64,000 nt of DNA from Saccharothrix espanaensis DSM 44229 (lineage in GTDB: Bacteria > Actinomycetota > Actinomycetes > Mycobacteriales > Pseudonocardiaceae), in the NCBI RefSeq assembly GCF_000328705.1, contig NC_019673.1, forward strand, positions 5,394,001 to 5,458,000, in the 5' to 3' direction. Position 1 is the first letter of the stretch. Each line of letters begins with the position of its first letter. A program made the translations under genes and the position numbers. Positions 20,061-27,894 of this stretch are shown piece by piece. The notes below the pieces were generated by a model, which was not told the DNA's origin, searched no databases, and saw nothing but the letters and a program-made list of their open reading frames with translations.

Positions 20061-20098
20061 GTAACCGGGCGCGGTGCCGGCGGTGCGCGCCCGGTTAC
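20061..20098. promoter_or_regulatory. Perfect 12-bp inverted repeat between divergent monooxygenase and P450 genes
   Basis: GTAACCGGGCGC (20061-20072) pairs exactly with GCGCCCGGTTAC (20087-20098), 14 bases apart. It lies in the 223-base divergent gap of the monooxygenase (start 19944) and P450 (start 20168). Intergenic placement between two starts argues for an operator rather than a terminator. It shares the GTAAC half-site with other intergenic regions of this cluster. Confidence 0.55.
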
Positions 20099-20167
20099 GC
20101 CGGCTGCCTACCGTGGGAGCGCCGCCGGCCGCGCGGCTCTCGGGTCCACCGGAGGAAGAGGGCAGCC

Positions 20168-21412
20168 ATGACCCAGACCAGCCTGCACGTGCTCGACACC
20201 GCGGGCCGAGACATCCAAGGCGAGGTGGCGGCGCTGCGGGCGCACGGCCCGGCGGCCCGGGTGGAGCTGCCCGGCGGCGTCGTCTCCTGGCTGGTGACCG
20301 ACACCGCGCTGATCAAGCAGCTGCTGACCGACCCGAGGATCTCGCGCGACGCGTACGCGCACTGGCCCGCCTGGGAGAACGGCGAGGGCGAGCTGGCCCG
20401 CACGTGGCCGTTGGCGATGTGGGTCGCCGACCGCAACATGATCACCTCCTACGGCGACGCGCACCGCCGGCTGCGCAAGCTCGTGGCGGGCGCGTTCACC
20501 GCGCGCCGGACCCGCGACCTCAAGCCGCGCGTGGAGGCGATCGTGGCGGCGCTGCTGGACGGTCTCGCGGCGCACGGCCCGGACCGCCCGGTGGACCTGC
20601 GCGCCGAGTTCGCGCAGGCGCTGCCGGCGGCGGTGATCTCCGAGCTGCTCGGCATCCCCGACGACGTGCGCGGCGAGCTGCTGGGCGTGATCGGGGCGTG
20701 GATGACCGCGCAGGACGAGGCGGCGATCGCGGAGTACACCCGGCGCGGGTACGAGCTGCTGCACCGGCTGGTGGACCTCAAGCGCGCGGAACCGGGCGAC
20801 GACCTGGTGAGCGCGCTGATCGCGGCCCGCGCCGAGGACGGCACGCGGCTCTCGGAGCGGGAACTGGTCGACACCGTCCTGCTGACCTTCACCGCCGGCC
20901 ACGAGACCACCACCAACCTGATCGACCAGGCCGTGTTCGCGCTGCTGACCCACCCCGCGCAGCTGGCGGCCGTGCGGTCCGGCGCGGCGGGCTGGCCGGA
21001 CGTGGTGGAGGAGTCGATCCGGCTGGAGGCCCCGTTCGCGAACCTGCCGCTGCGCTTCGCGGTGTCCGACGTGGAGATCCCCGGCGGGCAGGTGATCCGG
21101 GCGGGCGAGCCGATCCTGATCTCGTTCGCCGCCGCCGGCCGCGACCCGCTGGTGCACGGGCCGGACGCGGACGAGTTCGTGGTGACCCGCCCGACCCGGG
21201 CCGACCACATCGGCTTCGGGCACGGCGTGCACTTCTGCATCGGCGCGCCGCTGGCCCGGCTGGAGGCCGGGATCGCGCTGCCCGCGCTGTTCGGGAGGTT
21301 CCCGGACCTGGCGCTCGCGGCGACCCCGGAAGCCCTGAGCCCGCTGGAGTCCTTCGTCTCCAACGGCCACCGGGAGCTGCCGGTCCTCTTGGGACGGTCG
21401 TCGGACGCCTGA
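20168..21412 (+). CDS. Cytochrome P450 monooxygenase
   Basis: A 414-residue soluble actinobacterial P450. The I-helix reads TFTAGHETTTN (oxygen-activating Thr), the K-helix ExxR is ESIR, and the heme loop FGHGVHFCIG gives the axial ligand Cys357. Length and architecture are complete. ATG 20168 is preceded by GGAGGAAGAG. Electron-transfer partners are not encoded in the window. It is likely a late oxidation step on the polyketide. Confidence 0.95.
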   Translation: MTQTSLHVLDTAGRDIQGEVAALRAHGPAARVELPGGVVSWLVTDTALIKQLLTDPRISRDAYAHWPAWENGEGELARTWPLAMWVADRNMITSYGDAHRRLRKLVAGAFTARRTRDLKPRVEAIVAALLDGLAAHGPDRPVDLRAEFAQALPAAVISELLGIPDDVRGELLGVIGAWMTAQDEAAIAEYTRRGYELLHRLVDLKRAEPGDDLVSALIAARAEDGTRLSERELVDTVLLTFTAGHETTTNLIDQAVFALLTHPAQLAAVRSGAAGWPDVVEESIRLEAPFANLPLRFAVSDVEIPGGQVIRAGEPILISFAAAGRDPLVHGPDADEFVVTRPTRADHIGFGHGVHFCIGAPLARLEAGIALPALFGRFPDLALAATPEALSPLESFVSNGHRELPVLLGRSSDA

Positions 21413-21422
21413 CCGCCGCGGT

Positions 21423-21447
21423 GTGGGGGCCGGGTCCCGGCCCCCAC
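21423..21447. terminator. Hairpin between convergent P450 and aldehyde dehydrogenase genes
   Basis: GTGGGGGCCGG (21423-21433) and CCGGCCCCCAC (21437-21447) form a perfect 11-bp stem with a 3-base loop in the 41-base gap between two 3' ends. It is a probable bidirectional terminator. Confidence 0.8.
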
Positions 21448-21453
21448 CACCGG

Positions 21454-22938
21454 TCACGGCGTGCCGTGCACGACCCACACCGTCTTGGGTTCGAGGTACG
21501 CGTCGAGGTTGGCCCGGCCGAGTTCACGGCCGATGCCGGAGGACTTCACCCCGCCCCACGGCGCGGCCGGGTCGCCGACCGCCCACGCGTTGACGTAGAA
21601 CATGCCGACCTTGAGCCGGGCCGCCAGCACGTGCGCCGAGGCCAGGTCACGGGTCCACACGCCGGCGGCCAGCCCGTACGGGGTGTCCTCGGCGAGGTCC
21701 ACGACCTCGTCGAGGGTGTCGAACGGGGTCACCGCGACCACCGGCCCGAACACCTCCTCGCGGGCGAGCGCCGCGGTGGCGGGCACGTCGGCCAGCACGA
21801 CCGGCGCGACGAAGTACCCGCCCCCGGGCTCCTCCGGCGGCACCTGCCCGGCCACCACCCGCGCGCCCTCGGCCACCGCGTCCACCAGGTAGCCGCGCAC
21901 GCGGGCGTACTGCTCGGCCGACACCAGCGGCCCGAGCACGCCCTCCGGGTCGAGCGCGGGCGCGGGCACGATCCCGGACGCCGCCCCGGCCAGGCCCGCC
22001 AGGACCTCGTCGTACACCGCGCGCTGGACGTACAGCCGGGCCCCGGCCACGCAGCTCTGGCCGGAGTTGAAGAACGCCGCCTCGGCCGCGCCGGCGATCG
22101 CGGCGGGCAGGTCCGCGTCGGCCAGCACGATGTTCGGGCACTTGCCGCCCAGTTCCAGGGAGACCCGCTTGACCGCCGCGCCCGCCTTCGCCGCGATCTC
22201 CCGGCCGACCGCCGTCGACCCGGTGAACGCCACCTTGGCCACGTCCGGGTGGTCGACCAGGGCGGCCCCGGTGGAGCCGTCGCCGGTCAGCACGTTGACC
22301 ACGCCCGGCGGGAAACCGGCCTCGGCGACCAGCCCGGCCAGCCACAGCGCCGACAGCGGCGTCTGCTCGGCGGGCTTGAGCACCACCGTGCAGCCGGCCG
22401 CCAGGGCGGGCGCGAGCTTCCAGCCGGCCATCATCAGCGGGAAGTTCCACGGGATGATCGCCGCGCACACCCCGACCGGTTCCAGCCGGGTGTAGCACAG
22501 CGCGCCGGGCAGCCCGACCGGGAGCGTCGCGCCCTCCAGCTTGGTGGGCCAGCCGCTGTAGTAGCGCAGGTGCTCGACCGCGCCGGGCACGTCCACGGCG
22601 GCCGTGAGCGAGCGGGGTTTCCCGCCGTCCACGGCGTCGAGCTCGGCCAGCACGGCGGCGTCCCGCTCCACGAGGTCCGCCAGCCGCGCCAGCAGCCGCT
22701 CCCGGCCGGACGCGGGCAGGTCGCCCCACGGCCCGTCCAGCGCCGCGCGGGCCGCCGCGACGGCCGCCGCGACGTCGTCCGGACCGGCGAACGCGACCTG
22801 TGCGAGGGGCGCTCCGGTGGACGGGTCGAGCGTGCTGAACGTGCGTCCGCCGGCCGCGGGCACGAACCGCCCGCCGACGAACAACTCCTTGTCCTGCTTG
22901 AGGAACTGCTCGACCTCCGCGCCGAGAACCCGGTCCAC
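21454..22938 (-). CDS. NAD(P)-dependent aldehyde dehydrogenase
   Basis: A 494-residue ALDH-superfamily enzyme that oxidises an aldehyde to an acid. It has the cofactor motif PWNFPLMMAGWKLAPALAAG, KVAFTGSTAVG, the general base Glu in LELGGK, the catalytic Cys296 in NSGQSCVAG, and EEVFGPV near the C-terminus. Start is GTG 22938 with GGGAGGGAG upstream. It lies next to a flavin amine oxidase, so amine to aldehyde to acid is a plausible two-step route for a precursor or an amine by-product. The specific substrate is not predictable here. Confidence 0.92.
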   Translation of the reverse strand: MDRVLGAEVEQFLKQDKELFVGGRFVPAAGGRTFSTLDPSTGAPLAQVAFAGPDDVAAAVAAARAALDGPWGDLPASGRERLLARLADLVERDAAVLAELDAVDGGKPRSLTAAVDVPGAVEHLRYYSGWPTKLEGATLPVGLPGALCYTRLEPVGVCAAIIPWNFPLMMAGWKLAPALAAGCTVVLKPAEQTPLSALWLAGLVAEAGFPPGVVNVLTGDGSTGAALVDHPDVAKVAFTGSTAVGREIAAKAGAAVKRVSLELGGKCPNIVLADADLPAAIAGAAEAAFFNSGQSCVAGARLYVQRAVYDEVLAGLAGAASGIVPAPALDPEGVLGPLVSAEQYARVRGYLVDAVAEGARVVAGQVPPEEPGGGYFVAPVVLADVPATAALAREEVFGPVVAVTPFDTLDEVVDLAEDTPYGLAAGVWTRDLASAHVLAARLKVGMFYVNAWAVGDPAAPWGGVKSSGIGRELGRANLDAYLEPKTVWVVHGTP

Positions 22939-23004
22939 GGTGTGCTCCCTCCCGTTCGGGTGGGAGCCCCGCCCCGGACCTGGTGCCCGGGGCGGGGCTC
23001 CGGC

Positions 23005-24438
23005 CTACCTGACGCCCGCGAGCGCGGGCGTGCCCACCACGGCCGCCGCCTGCCGCGCGGCGGTGGCGCCGGACTCGATGGCGCCGTCGATGTAACCGCT
23101 CCAGCCGTTGGCCAGGTCGCTGCCCGCGAACGTGATCCGCCCGCGCGGCTGCTGCACCTGCGGGAACGGGCCGGCGAGCTGGCCGGGCCGGCGCACCGAC
23201 CAGCCGCCCAGGGCGTACGGGTCGGTCGCCCAGTTGTGCGTCTTGACCGCCTTGACCCGGACGTTGGGCACCACCCGGCGCAGGTGCTGCTCCACGATCG
23301 CGCGGTCGTTGAAGTTGATGTTCGGGTCGTAGCCGAACCCGAACATCACCAGCCCCTCCGGCGTGCGGGTGTGCGGGCGGACCGCGCCGAGCACGGTGCC
23401 CTCCGGCGGCTGGGTGGCGAACTGGCCCTGGTCGTCCTCGATCAGCAGCCACAGCTTCTGCACGTTGGGCGCGCCGATGCCCTGCGTCGAGATCTGCGGG
23501 TACGCCGCCGGCAGGCCGGGGCTGAACGAGATGTTGCGCCACACGTTGACCGGCACCGCGAGCACCACCACGGGCGCGGTGTAGACCTGCCCACCGCGCG
23601 TGGTGACCCGCACCCGGCTGCTGGTCTGCTCGATGGACACGACCGGCGAGTTGAACCGGACGTCCGCGCGCGCGTCGGCGAGCATCGCCCGCAGCAGCGC
23701 CTGCGTGCCGTTGGTCGGGTGGTAGGTGTTCACGCTCAGGTAGCCCTGGAAGTTGTGCCCGGACAACGCCCACGACTGCATCAGCATGGTGTACGCGCCC
23801 CGGCTGGAGTCGCCGCCCGCGAGACCGCTGAACGAGCCGCTGACCCACAGCCGTTCGGCGGTGGTCAGGCCGAGCTCGTCCAGCCGCGTGCGGAAGGACT
23901 TCGAGTCGGCGGGCACGACCAGGTCCGACCGGTACAGCGGCTCGTAGGGGCGCGGGAACATGTCCTGCGACCCGCTGAAGAACGGCGTGAACAGCTGGCT
24001 CAGCCGCGGCCCGACCTCGGCGGCGGGCAGCGCGTCGTAGACGCCGAACTCCTGCGGCATGTACAGCCGCTCGGCCGGCAGCGTGGTGCCCAGCGGGATG
24101 CCGTAGCGCTGGACCTCGCGCCACACGTTGGGCTGCTTCTCGTCGACGGCCTCGCCGCCCATCTCGACCGGGACGCCCGCGAACGTGTCGGTCCAGGTGC
24201 GGCCGCCGATGCGGCTGCGGGCCTCCAGGATCCGCGGGTTCAGACCTCTGGCGCGCAGTTCGCGCGCCGCGGTGATCCCGGCGAAACCGGCGCCGATGAC
24301 CAGCGCGTCGCAGCCGCCGATCTCGGTGTCGGCGTGCGCCGCGCCGTAGCCGGCGCCGGCCAGCAGGACGCCCGCGCCCAGGCCCTTGAGCAGGCCGCGA
24401 CGGGATAAGGCAGGACGGAATGACTGGTGGTCGGACAA
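23005..24438 (-). CDS. Flavin-dependent amine oxidase with twin-arginine signal
   Basis: A 477-residue FAD amine oxidase of the monoamine oxidase family. A Tat signal peptide is visible: SRRGLLKGLGAGVLLAGAG ending AHA before Asp, so it is probably exported folded with FAD. The FAD-binding motif is VIGAGFAGITAARELRARG, followed by EARSRIGGRTWT, and a C-terminal FAD-proximal motif ITFAGSDLANGWSGYIDGAI. Only a TTG codon (24436-24438) fits the frame, after GGGGGA. It would oxidise an amine to an imine or aldehyde with H2O2 release. Export is unusual for a tailoring enzyme and hints at a last extracellular step or self-modification of the product. Confidence 0.88.
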   Translation of the reverse strand: MSDHQSFRPALSRRGLLKGLGAGVLLAGAGYGAAHADTEIGGCDALVIGAGFAGITAARELRARGLNPRILEARSRIGGRTWTDTFAGVPVEMGGEAVDEKQPNVWREVQRYGIPLGTTLPAERLYMPQEFGVYDALPAAEVGPRLSQLFTPFFSGSQDMFPRPYEPLYRSDLVVPADSKSFRTRLDELGLTTAERLWVSGSFSGLAGGDSSRGAYTMLMQSWALSGHNFQGYLSVNTYHPTNGTQALLRAMLADARADVRFNSPVVSIEQTSSRVRVTTRGGQVYTAPVVVLAVPVNVWRNISFSPGLPAAYPQISTQGIGAPNVQKLWLLIEDDQGQFATQPPEGTVLGAVRPHTRTPEGLVMFGFGYDPNINFNDRAIVEQHLRRVVPNVRVKAVKTHNWATDPYALGGWSVRRPGQLAGPFPQVQQPRGRITFAGSDLANGWSGYIDGAIESGATAARQAAAVVGTPALAGVR

Positions 24439-24577
24439 GGTTATCCCCCATGTAGGGCGGCGGTTGGGTGTTGTCGGACGCGCACACGCACCGCGCGGCC
24501 GACCGGGAGGGAGGCTGGTCTCCTCCGGGGTCGACCGCGCAGCGGTGTTCGTCCTCGGTGTTGCTTTCTTCCCGGGG

Positions 24578-25762
24578 CTACAGGAAGAGCGTGTCCGGCT
24601 CGTGCCCGAGCAGGACGCGCCCCTGCAGCTCCAAGTTCGTGTTCGGCGTGAGCATCCCGTGCCGGGACAGGCCCAGGACGTCGCGGTGGAACCGCTGGAA
24701 CGGCTCCTTGCGCAGCAACGAGGACGCCCCCGCGACCTCGTGCAGCGCCTCGACGGCCTCCTTGGCCGACTGGACCGCGAACCCGGACTCGCCGCGCACG
24801 CGGACGCTGTCGGCGACCGTGGGGTGCTCCCCCGCGTCCGCGCGGTCCTGCAACGCCGTGATGAAGTTGTGCGTCAAGGCTTCCGCCGCGGCGATCTTGT
24901 TCGCGGCGGTGGCGACCTTGACCTGGGTGAGCGGGTGCGCCGACAGGTCGGTCCAGTCGGTGTAGGCGATGCCCCGCCCGCGGGCGCGTTCGACGAACGT
25001 GTCGTACGCGCCGCGCGCCGCCCCGGTGAACACGGCCACCGACATCGCCATCACGTAGGTGATCAGGCCGTAGTTGCGCCCGGTCGCGCCCGCGTTCGCC
25101 CGGCCCCCGGTGGTGCCGGTGACCAGTTCGGCGGCGTCGGCGACCCGGTGCGCCGGGACGAACACGTCCTGCGCGGAGGCGGTGAAGCTGCCGGTGCCGG
25201 CGGCGGCGCTGACGTGCCAGTCGTCGGCGATCGTGAGCTGGTCGGCCGGGACCATGGCGTAGACCGGCGTGTACTCCTCGCCCTCGCCCGGGATGACCGC
25301 GGCCAGGAAGTCCCAGTGCGCGCCCCGGACTCCGGTGTTGAAGCCCCACGAGCCGGTGAGCAGGTAGCCGCCGTCGGTCGGCACGAGCACCGCGGTCGGC
25401 GCGAGGCCGCCGGACACCCGCACGGCACCGCCGGCGAACACCTCCTCCTGCACGGCGTCGGGGAACAGGCTGGTCACCCACCCGCCCTGCACCCACGCGC
25501 TCGCGACCCAGCCGGTGGACGCGCAGCCCCGGGAGACTTCCGAGACGACCGCGGCCTGGTCGACCAGCGGCACGTCCAGGCCGCCGAACCGGGCGGGCAC
25601 GGCGAGCCGGAACACGCCCGCCTTGTCCAGCAGGTCGACGTTGTCCTGCGGGATCCAGCGGTTGTCCTCGGCCTCGCGCCCGTTCTCGCGCAGGGTCGGG
25701 ATCAGCGCGGTGACCGCCTCGCGCACCTGCGCCGCCGGACCGGCGGCCGCCCCGGCGCTCAC
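24578..25762 (-). CDS. Second flavin-dependent monooxygenase, acyl-CoA dehydrogenase fold
   Basis: A 394-residue paralogue of the protein at 18754-19944. Shared features are an N-terminal LIPTLRENG helix, PARFGGLDVPLVDQAAVVSEV, GCASTGWVASAWVQGG, SGGLAPTAVLVPTDGGYLL and DDWHVSAAAGTGS. It begins at a GTG overlapping the stop of the SnoaL-like gene (GTGA), so the two are translationally coupled. As for its paralogue, a reduced-flavin-dependent hydroxylase is more likely than a fatty acyl-CoA dehydrogenase. The coupled SnoaL protein may act on its product. Confidence 0.8.
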   Translation of the reverse strand: MSAGAAAGPAAQVREAVTALIPTLRENGREAEDNRWIPQDNVDLLDKAGVFRLAVPARFGGLDVPLVDQAAVVSEVSRGCASTGWVASAWVQGGWVTSLFPDAVQEEVFAGGAVRVSGGLAPTAVLVPTDGGYLLTGSWGFNTGVRGAHWDFLAAVIPGEGEEYTPVYAMVPADQLTIADDWHVSAAAGTGSFTASAQDVFVPAHRVADAAELVTGTTGGRANAGATGRNYGLITYVMAMSVAVFTGAARGAYDTFVERARGRGIAYTDWTDLSAHPLTQVKVATAANKIAAAEALTHNFITALQDRADAGEHPTVADSVRVRGESGFAVQSAKEAVEALHEVAGASSLLRKEPFQRFHRDVLGLSRHGMLTPNTNLELQGRVLLGHEPDTLFL

Positions 25763-26136
25763 TGCTCGCCGTAGGGGTTGTCGACGGCGAACAGCCACTG
25801 GCCGCCGCGCCGCCGGAGCACGTCGAGGCCGACGCCGCTGAACTTCTCGGTGCCCATCTCGATCGTCCAGTCCACGACGAGCAGCGCGGTGTCCGCGGTG
25901 ACGTGGGACTCCCGCAGGCTCGCGGTCATCTTCGGCTTCTGCGCGATGAACTCGCGCAGCGCGTCCTTGCGCGCCTGGCCGGACAGCGGGGAGCCGGGCT
26001 CCCACACCGAGATGGCGTCCTCGGTGTACATGGTGTCCAACGCCGCGATGTCACCCGCGTTGAACGCCGCCACGTAGCGGTGCCCGTGCTCCTCGGCCTC
26101 GCGGACGAGGTCGACGGTGTCGACTGTGCTGCTCAT
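25759..26136 (-). CDS. SnoaL-like NTF2-fold protein, coupled to monooxygenase
   Basis: A 125-residue NTF2-fold protein of the YybH/SnoaL type. EHGHRYVAAFNAGDIAALD and MYTEDAISVWEPG are typical of the helical entrance, and the protein ends QWLFAVDNPYGEQ. It is a paralogue of 11487-11957 without the repeat tail. ATG 26136 follows GGGGA. It is coupled by overlap to the monooxygenase gene downstream. It could be a cyclase, isomerase or dehydratase; no catalytic residues can be assigned with confidence. Confidence 0.78.
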   Translation of the reverse strand: MSSTVDTVDLVREAEEHGHRYVAAFNAGDIAALDTMYTEDAISVWEPGSPLSGQARKDALREFIAQKPKMTASLRESHVTADTALLVVDWTIEMGTEKFSGVGLDVLRRRGGQWLFAVDNPYGEQ

Positions 26137-26263
26137 GACAGTGGTTCCCCAATCCCTGTGCGCTCTGGGCGGTCATGGGCGAGGCGGCAAGCCAACCGCA
26201 CACCGCCCACCGGGCGTCCACCGCCGACCCCGGGAACCCGGTGCCGGCGATGGGCCCGCGATT

Positions 26264-26284
26264 GCCCGGCGATTACCGCCGGGC
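26264..26284. promoter_or_regulatory. Inverted repeat around ATTAC in a minus-strand intergenic gap
   Basis: GCCCGGCG (26264-26271) and CGCCGGGC (26277-26284) enclose ATTAC. The element lies between the ligase gene ending at 26308 and the SnoaL gene starting at 26136, both leftward. It could be a terminator of the ligase pair or an operator for the SnoaL-monooxygenase pair. Confidence 0.4.
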
Positions 26285-26307
26285 CGCTGTCGTGCCGCGA
26301 TGCCCGC

Positions 26308-27894
26308 TCACCCGGCGTACCGGGAGACCAGTTCGCGCTTGAGGACCTTCCCGCTGGGACCCAGCGGGAAGGTGTCGACGAACTCGAAGCGGCGCGGGTA
26401 CTTGTAGGCCGCGAGCCGCTCCCTGGACCACGCCGTGAGCGCGGCGGCCACCTCGGCGCAGCCGCGCACCCCGGGCCGCAGGGCGACCACGGCGCAGACC
26501 TCCTCGCCGTGCCGCTCGTCCGGCACGCCGATCACCGCGACCCGGTCGACCTGGGGGTGCCGCACCAGCACCTCCTCGACCTCGCGCGGGTAGACGTTGA
26601 ACCCGCCGCGCACGACCATGTCCTTCTTCCGGTCGACCAGCCGCAGGTAGCCGTCGGCGTCGAGCACGCCCAGGTCGCCGGACCGGAACCAGCCGTCCAC
26701 CAGCGCCTCGGCGGTCGCCTCGGGGCGGTTGAGGTAGCCGGCCATCACGTTGTGGCCGCTGATCACCACCTCGCCGACCTCGCCGGCGGGCAGCAGCTCG
26801 ACGCGCGAGTCGAGCTCGGCGCGGGCGATCGCCACCCGCACGCCCCAGACCGGCCGGCCGACGGTGCCGGGGCGGCGCGGCCACGCCTTCTGGTTGTACG
26901 CCACCACCGGCGAGGTCTCGGTCAGGCCGTAGCCCTCGTACACCGGGCAGCCGAACACCCGCTCGACGTCCTCCAGCACCCGCACCGGCAGCGCGGACCC
27001 GCCGGAGTAGGCCCGGTGCAGCCGGGGCGTGCGCGGCGCGGTGCCGGCGGCGGCCAGCAGGTCGTGGTACATCGTCGGCACGCCCATGAACACCGTGCAG
27101 CCGTGCTCGGCCATCAGCCCCAGCGCGGGCGCGGCGGCGAACCGGGCCGCCAGGACCATCGTCGCGCCGGCGGCGAAGCAGGTCAGCATCCCGCAGACCT
27201 GGCCGAAGGTGTGGAACAGCGGCAGGCAGCCGAACAGCACGTCGTCGGGCCCCATGTCGAACGGGGACCGCATGGTCGTGCCGACGTTGAGCAGGACGTT
27301 GAGCTGGGTCAGCATCGCGCCCTTGGGCTTGCCGGTGGTGCCGGAGGTGTAGAGCACCAGCGCCAGGTCGTCGGGGGCGCGCAGCACGTGCTCGGCGATC
27401 GGCTCGGCGGCACGGGCGAGCACGTCGAGCCGGTCCGGCCCACCGGCGTCCGATCCGGTGGCGTCCGATCCGTTCGGGTCCGATCCGGTGGCGCCCGATC
27501 CGGTGGGGAGGACTTGCAGCACCCGGCTGCCGGCCCGCTCGGCGGCGGGTTCGCCGACGCCCAGCAGCGATCCGGCGCACACCACGTGCCCGGCGGCGGA
27601 GTCGGCCAGCACGAACGCGACCTCGTCCACGGTCAGCAGCACGTTCACCGGCACCGCGACCGCGCCCAGCGCCAGCACCGCGAAGTAGACCTCGCAGAAC
27701 ACCGGGTGGTTGGGCACCAGCAGGGCGACCCGGTCACCCGGGCCGACCCCGCGCTCGCGCAGCACGGCGGCGTGCGCGCGGGCCCGCAGCCACAGCTCGG
27801 CGTAGTCGACGCGCTCGCCCTCGTGCACCAGTGCGGTGTGGTGCGGCCGGCGGGCGGCGGACTCGGCGAGGATCGAGGCGACCGAGACGCTCAT
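26308..27894 (-). CDS. Acyl-CoA/AMP ligase (ANL superfamily), first of a pair
   Basis: A 528-residue adenylate-forming enzyme. Motifs: VLYTSGTTGKPKGAMLT (ATP loop), LPLFHTFGQVCG, YEGYGLTETSPV, GWFRSGDLG, DRKKDMVVRGGFNVYP and the catalytic Lys in GPSGKVLKREL. It starts at ATG 27894, overlapping the upstream ligase stop (ATGA). A short Gly-Ser-Asp repeat sits near residue 135. Beside a dedicated 5-aminolevulinate synthase, one ligase would form 5-aminolevulinyl-CoA (which cyclises to C5N) and the other would be the amide synthetase joining C5N to a polyketide acid, as in asukamycin-type pathways. Which does which cannot be told here. Confidence 0.88.
   Translation of the reverse strand: MSVSVASILAESAARRPHHTALVHEGERVDYAELWLRARAHAAVLRERGVGPGDRVALLVPNHPVFCEVYFAVLALGAVAVPVNVLLTVDEVAFVLADSAAGHVVCAGSLLGVGEPAAERAGSRVLQVLPTGSGATGSDPNGSDATGSDAGGPDRLDVLARAAEPIAEHVLRAPDDLALVLYTSGTTGKPKGAMLTQLNVLLNVGTTMRSPFDMGPDDVLFGCLPLFHTFGQVCGMLTCFAAGATMVLAARFAAAPALGLMAEHGCTVFMGVPTMYHDLLAAAGTAPRTPRLHRAYSGGSALPVRVLEDVERVFGCPVYEGYGLTETSPVVAYNQKAWPRRPGTVGRPVWGVRVAIARAELDSRVELLPAGEVGEVVISGHNVMAGYLNRPEATAEALVDGWFRSGDLGVLDADGYLRLVDRKKDMVVRGGFNVYPREVEEVLVRHPQVDRVAVIGVPDERHGEEVCAVVALRPGVRGCAEVAAALTAWSRERLAAYKYPRRFEFVDTFPLGPSGKVLKRELVSRYAG
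27446..27510. repeat. 15-base imperfect tandem repeat inside ligase gene
   Basis: About four copies of a unit close to GTCCGATCCGGTGGC encode the Gly-Ser-Asp-rich loop of the minus-strand ligase. It is a probable replication-slippage expansion in a surface loop. Confidence 0.6.

Noticed and set aside
20074..24408. A 1444-codon plus-strand frame across P450, aldehyde dehydrogenase and amine oxidase genes
   Set aside because: It spans genes on both strands, has no recognisable domain and is typical frame noise of very high GC DNA.
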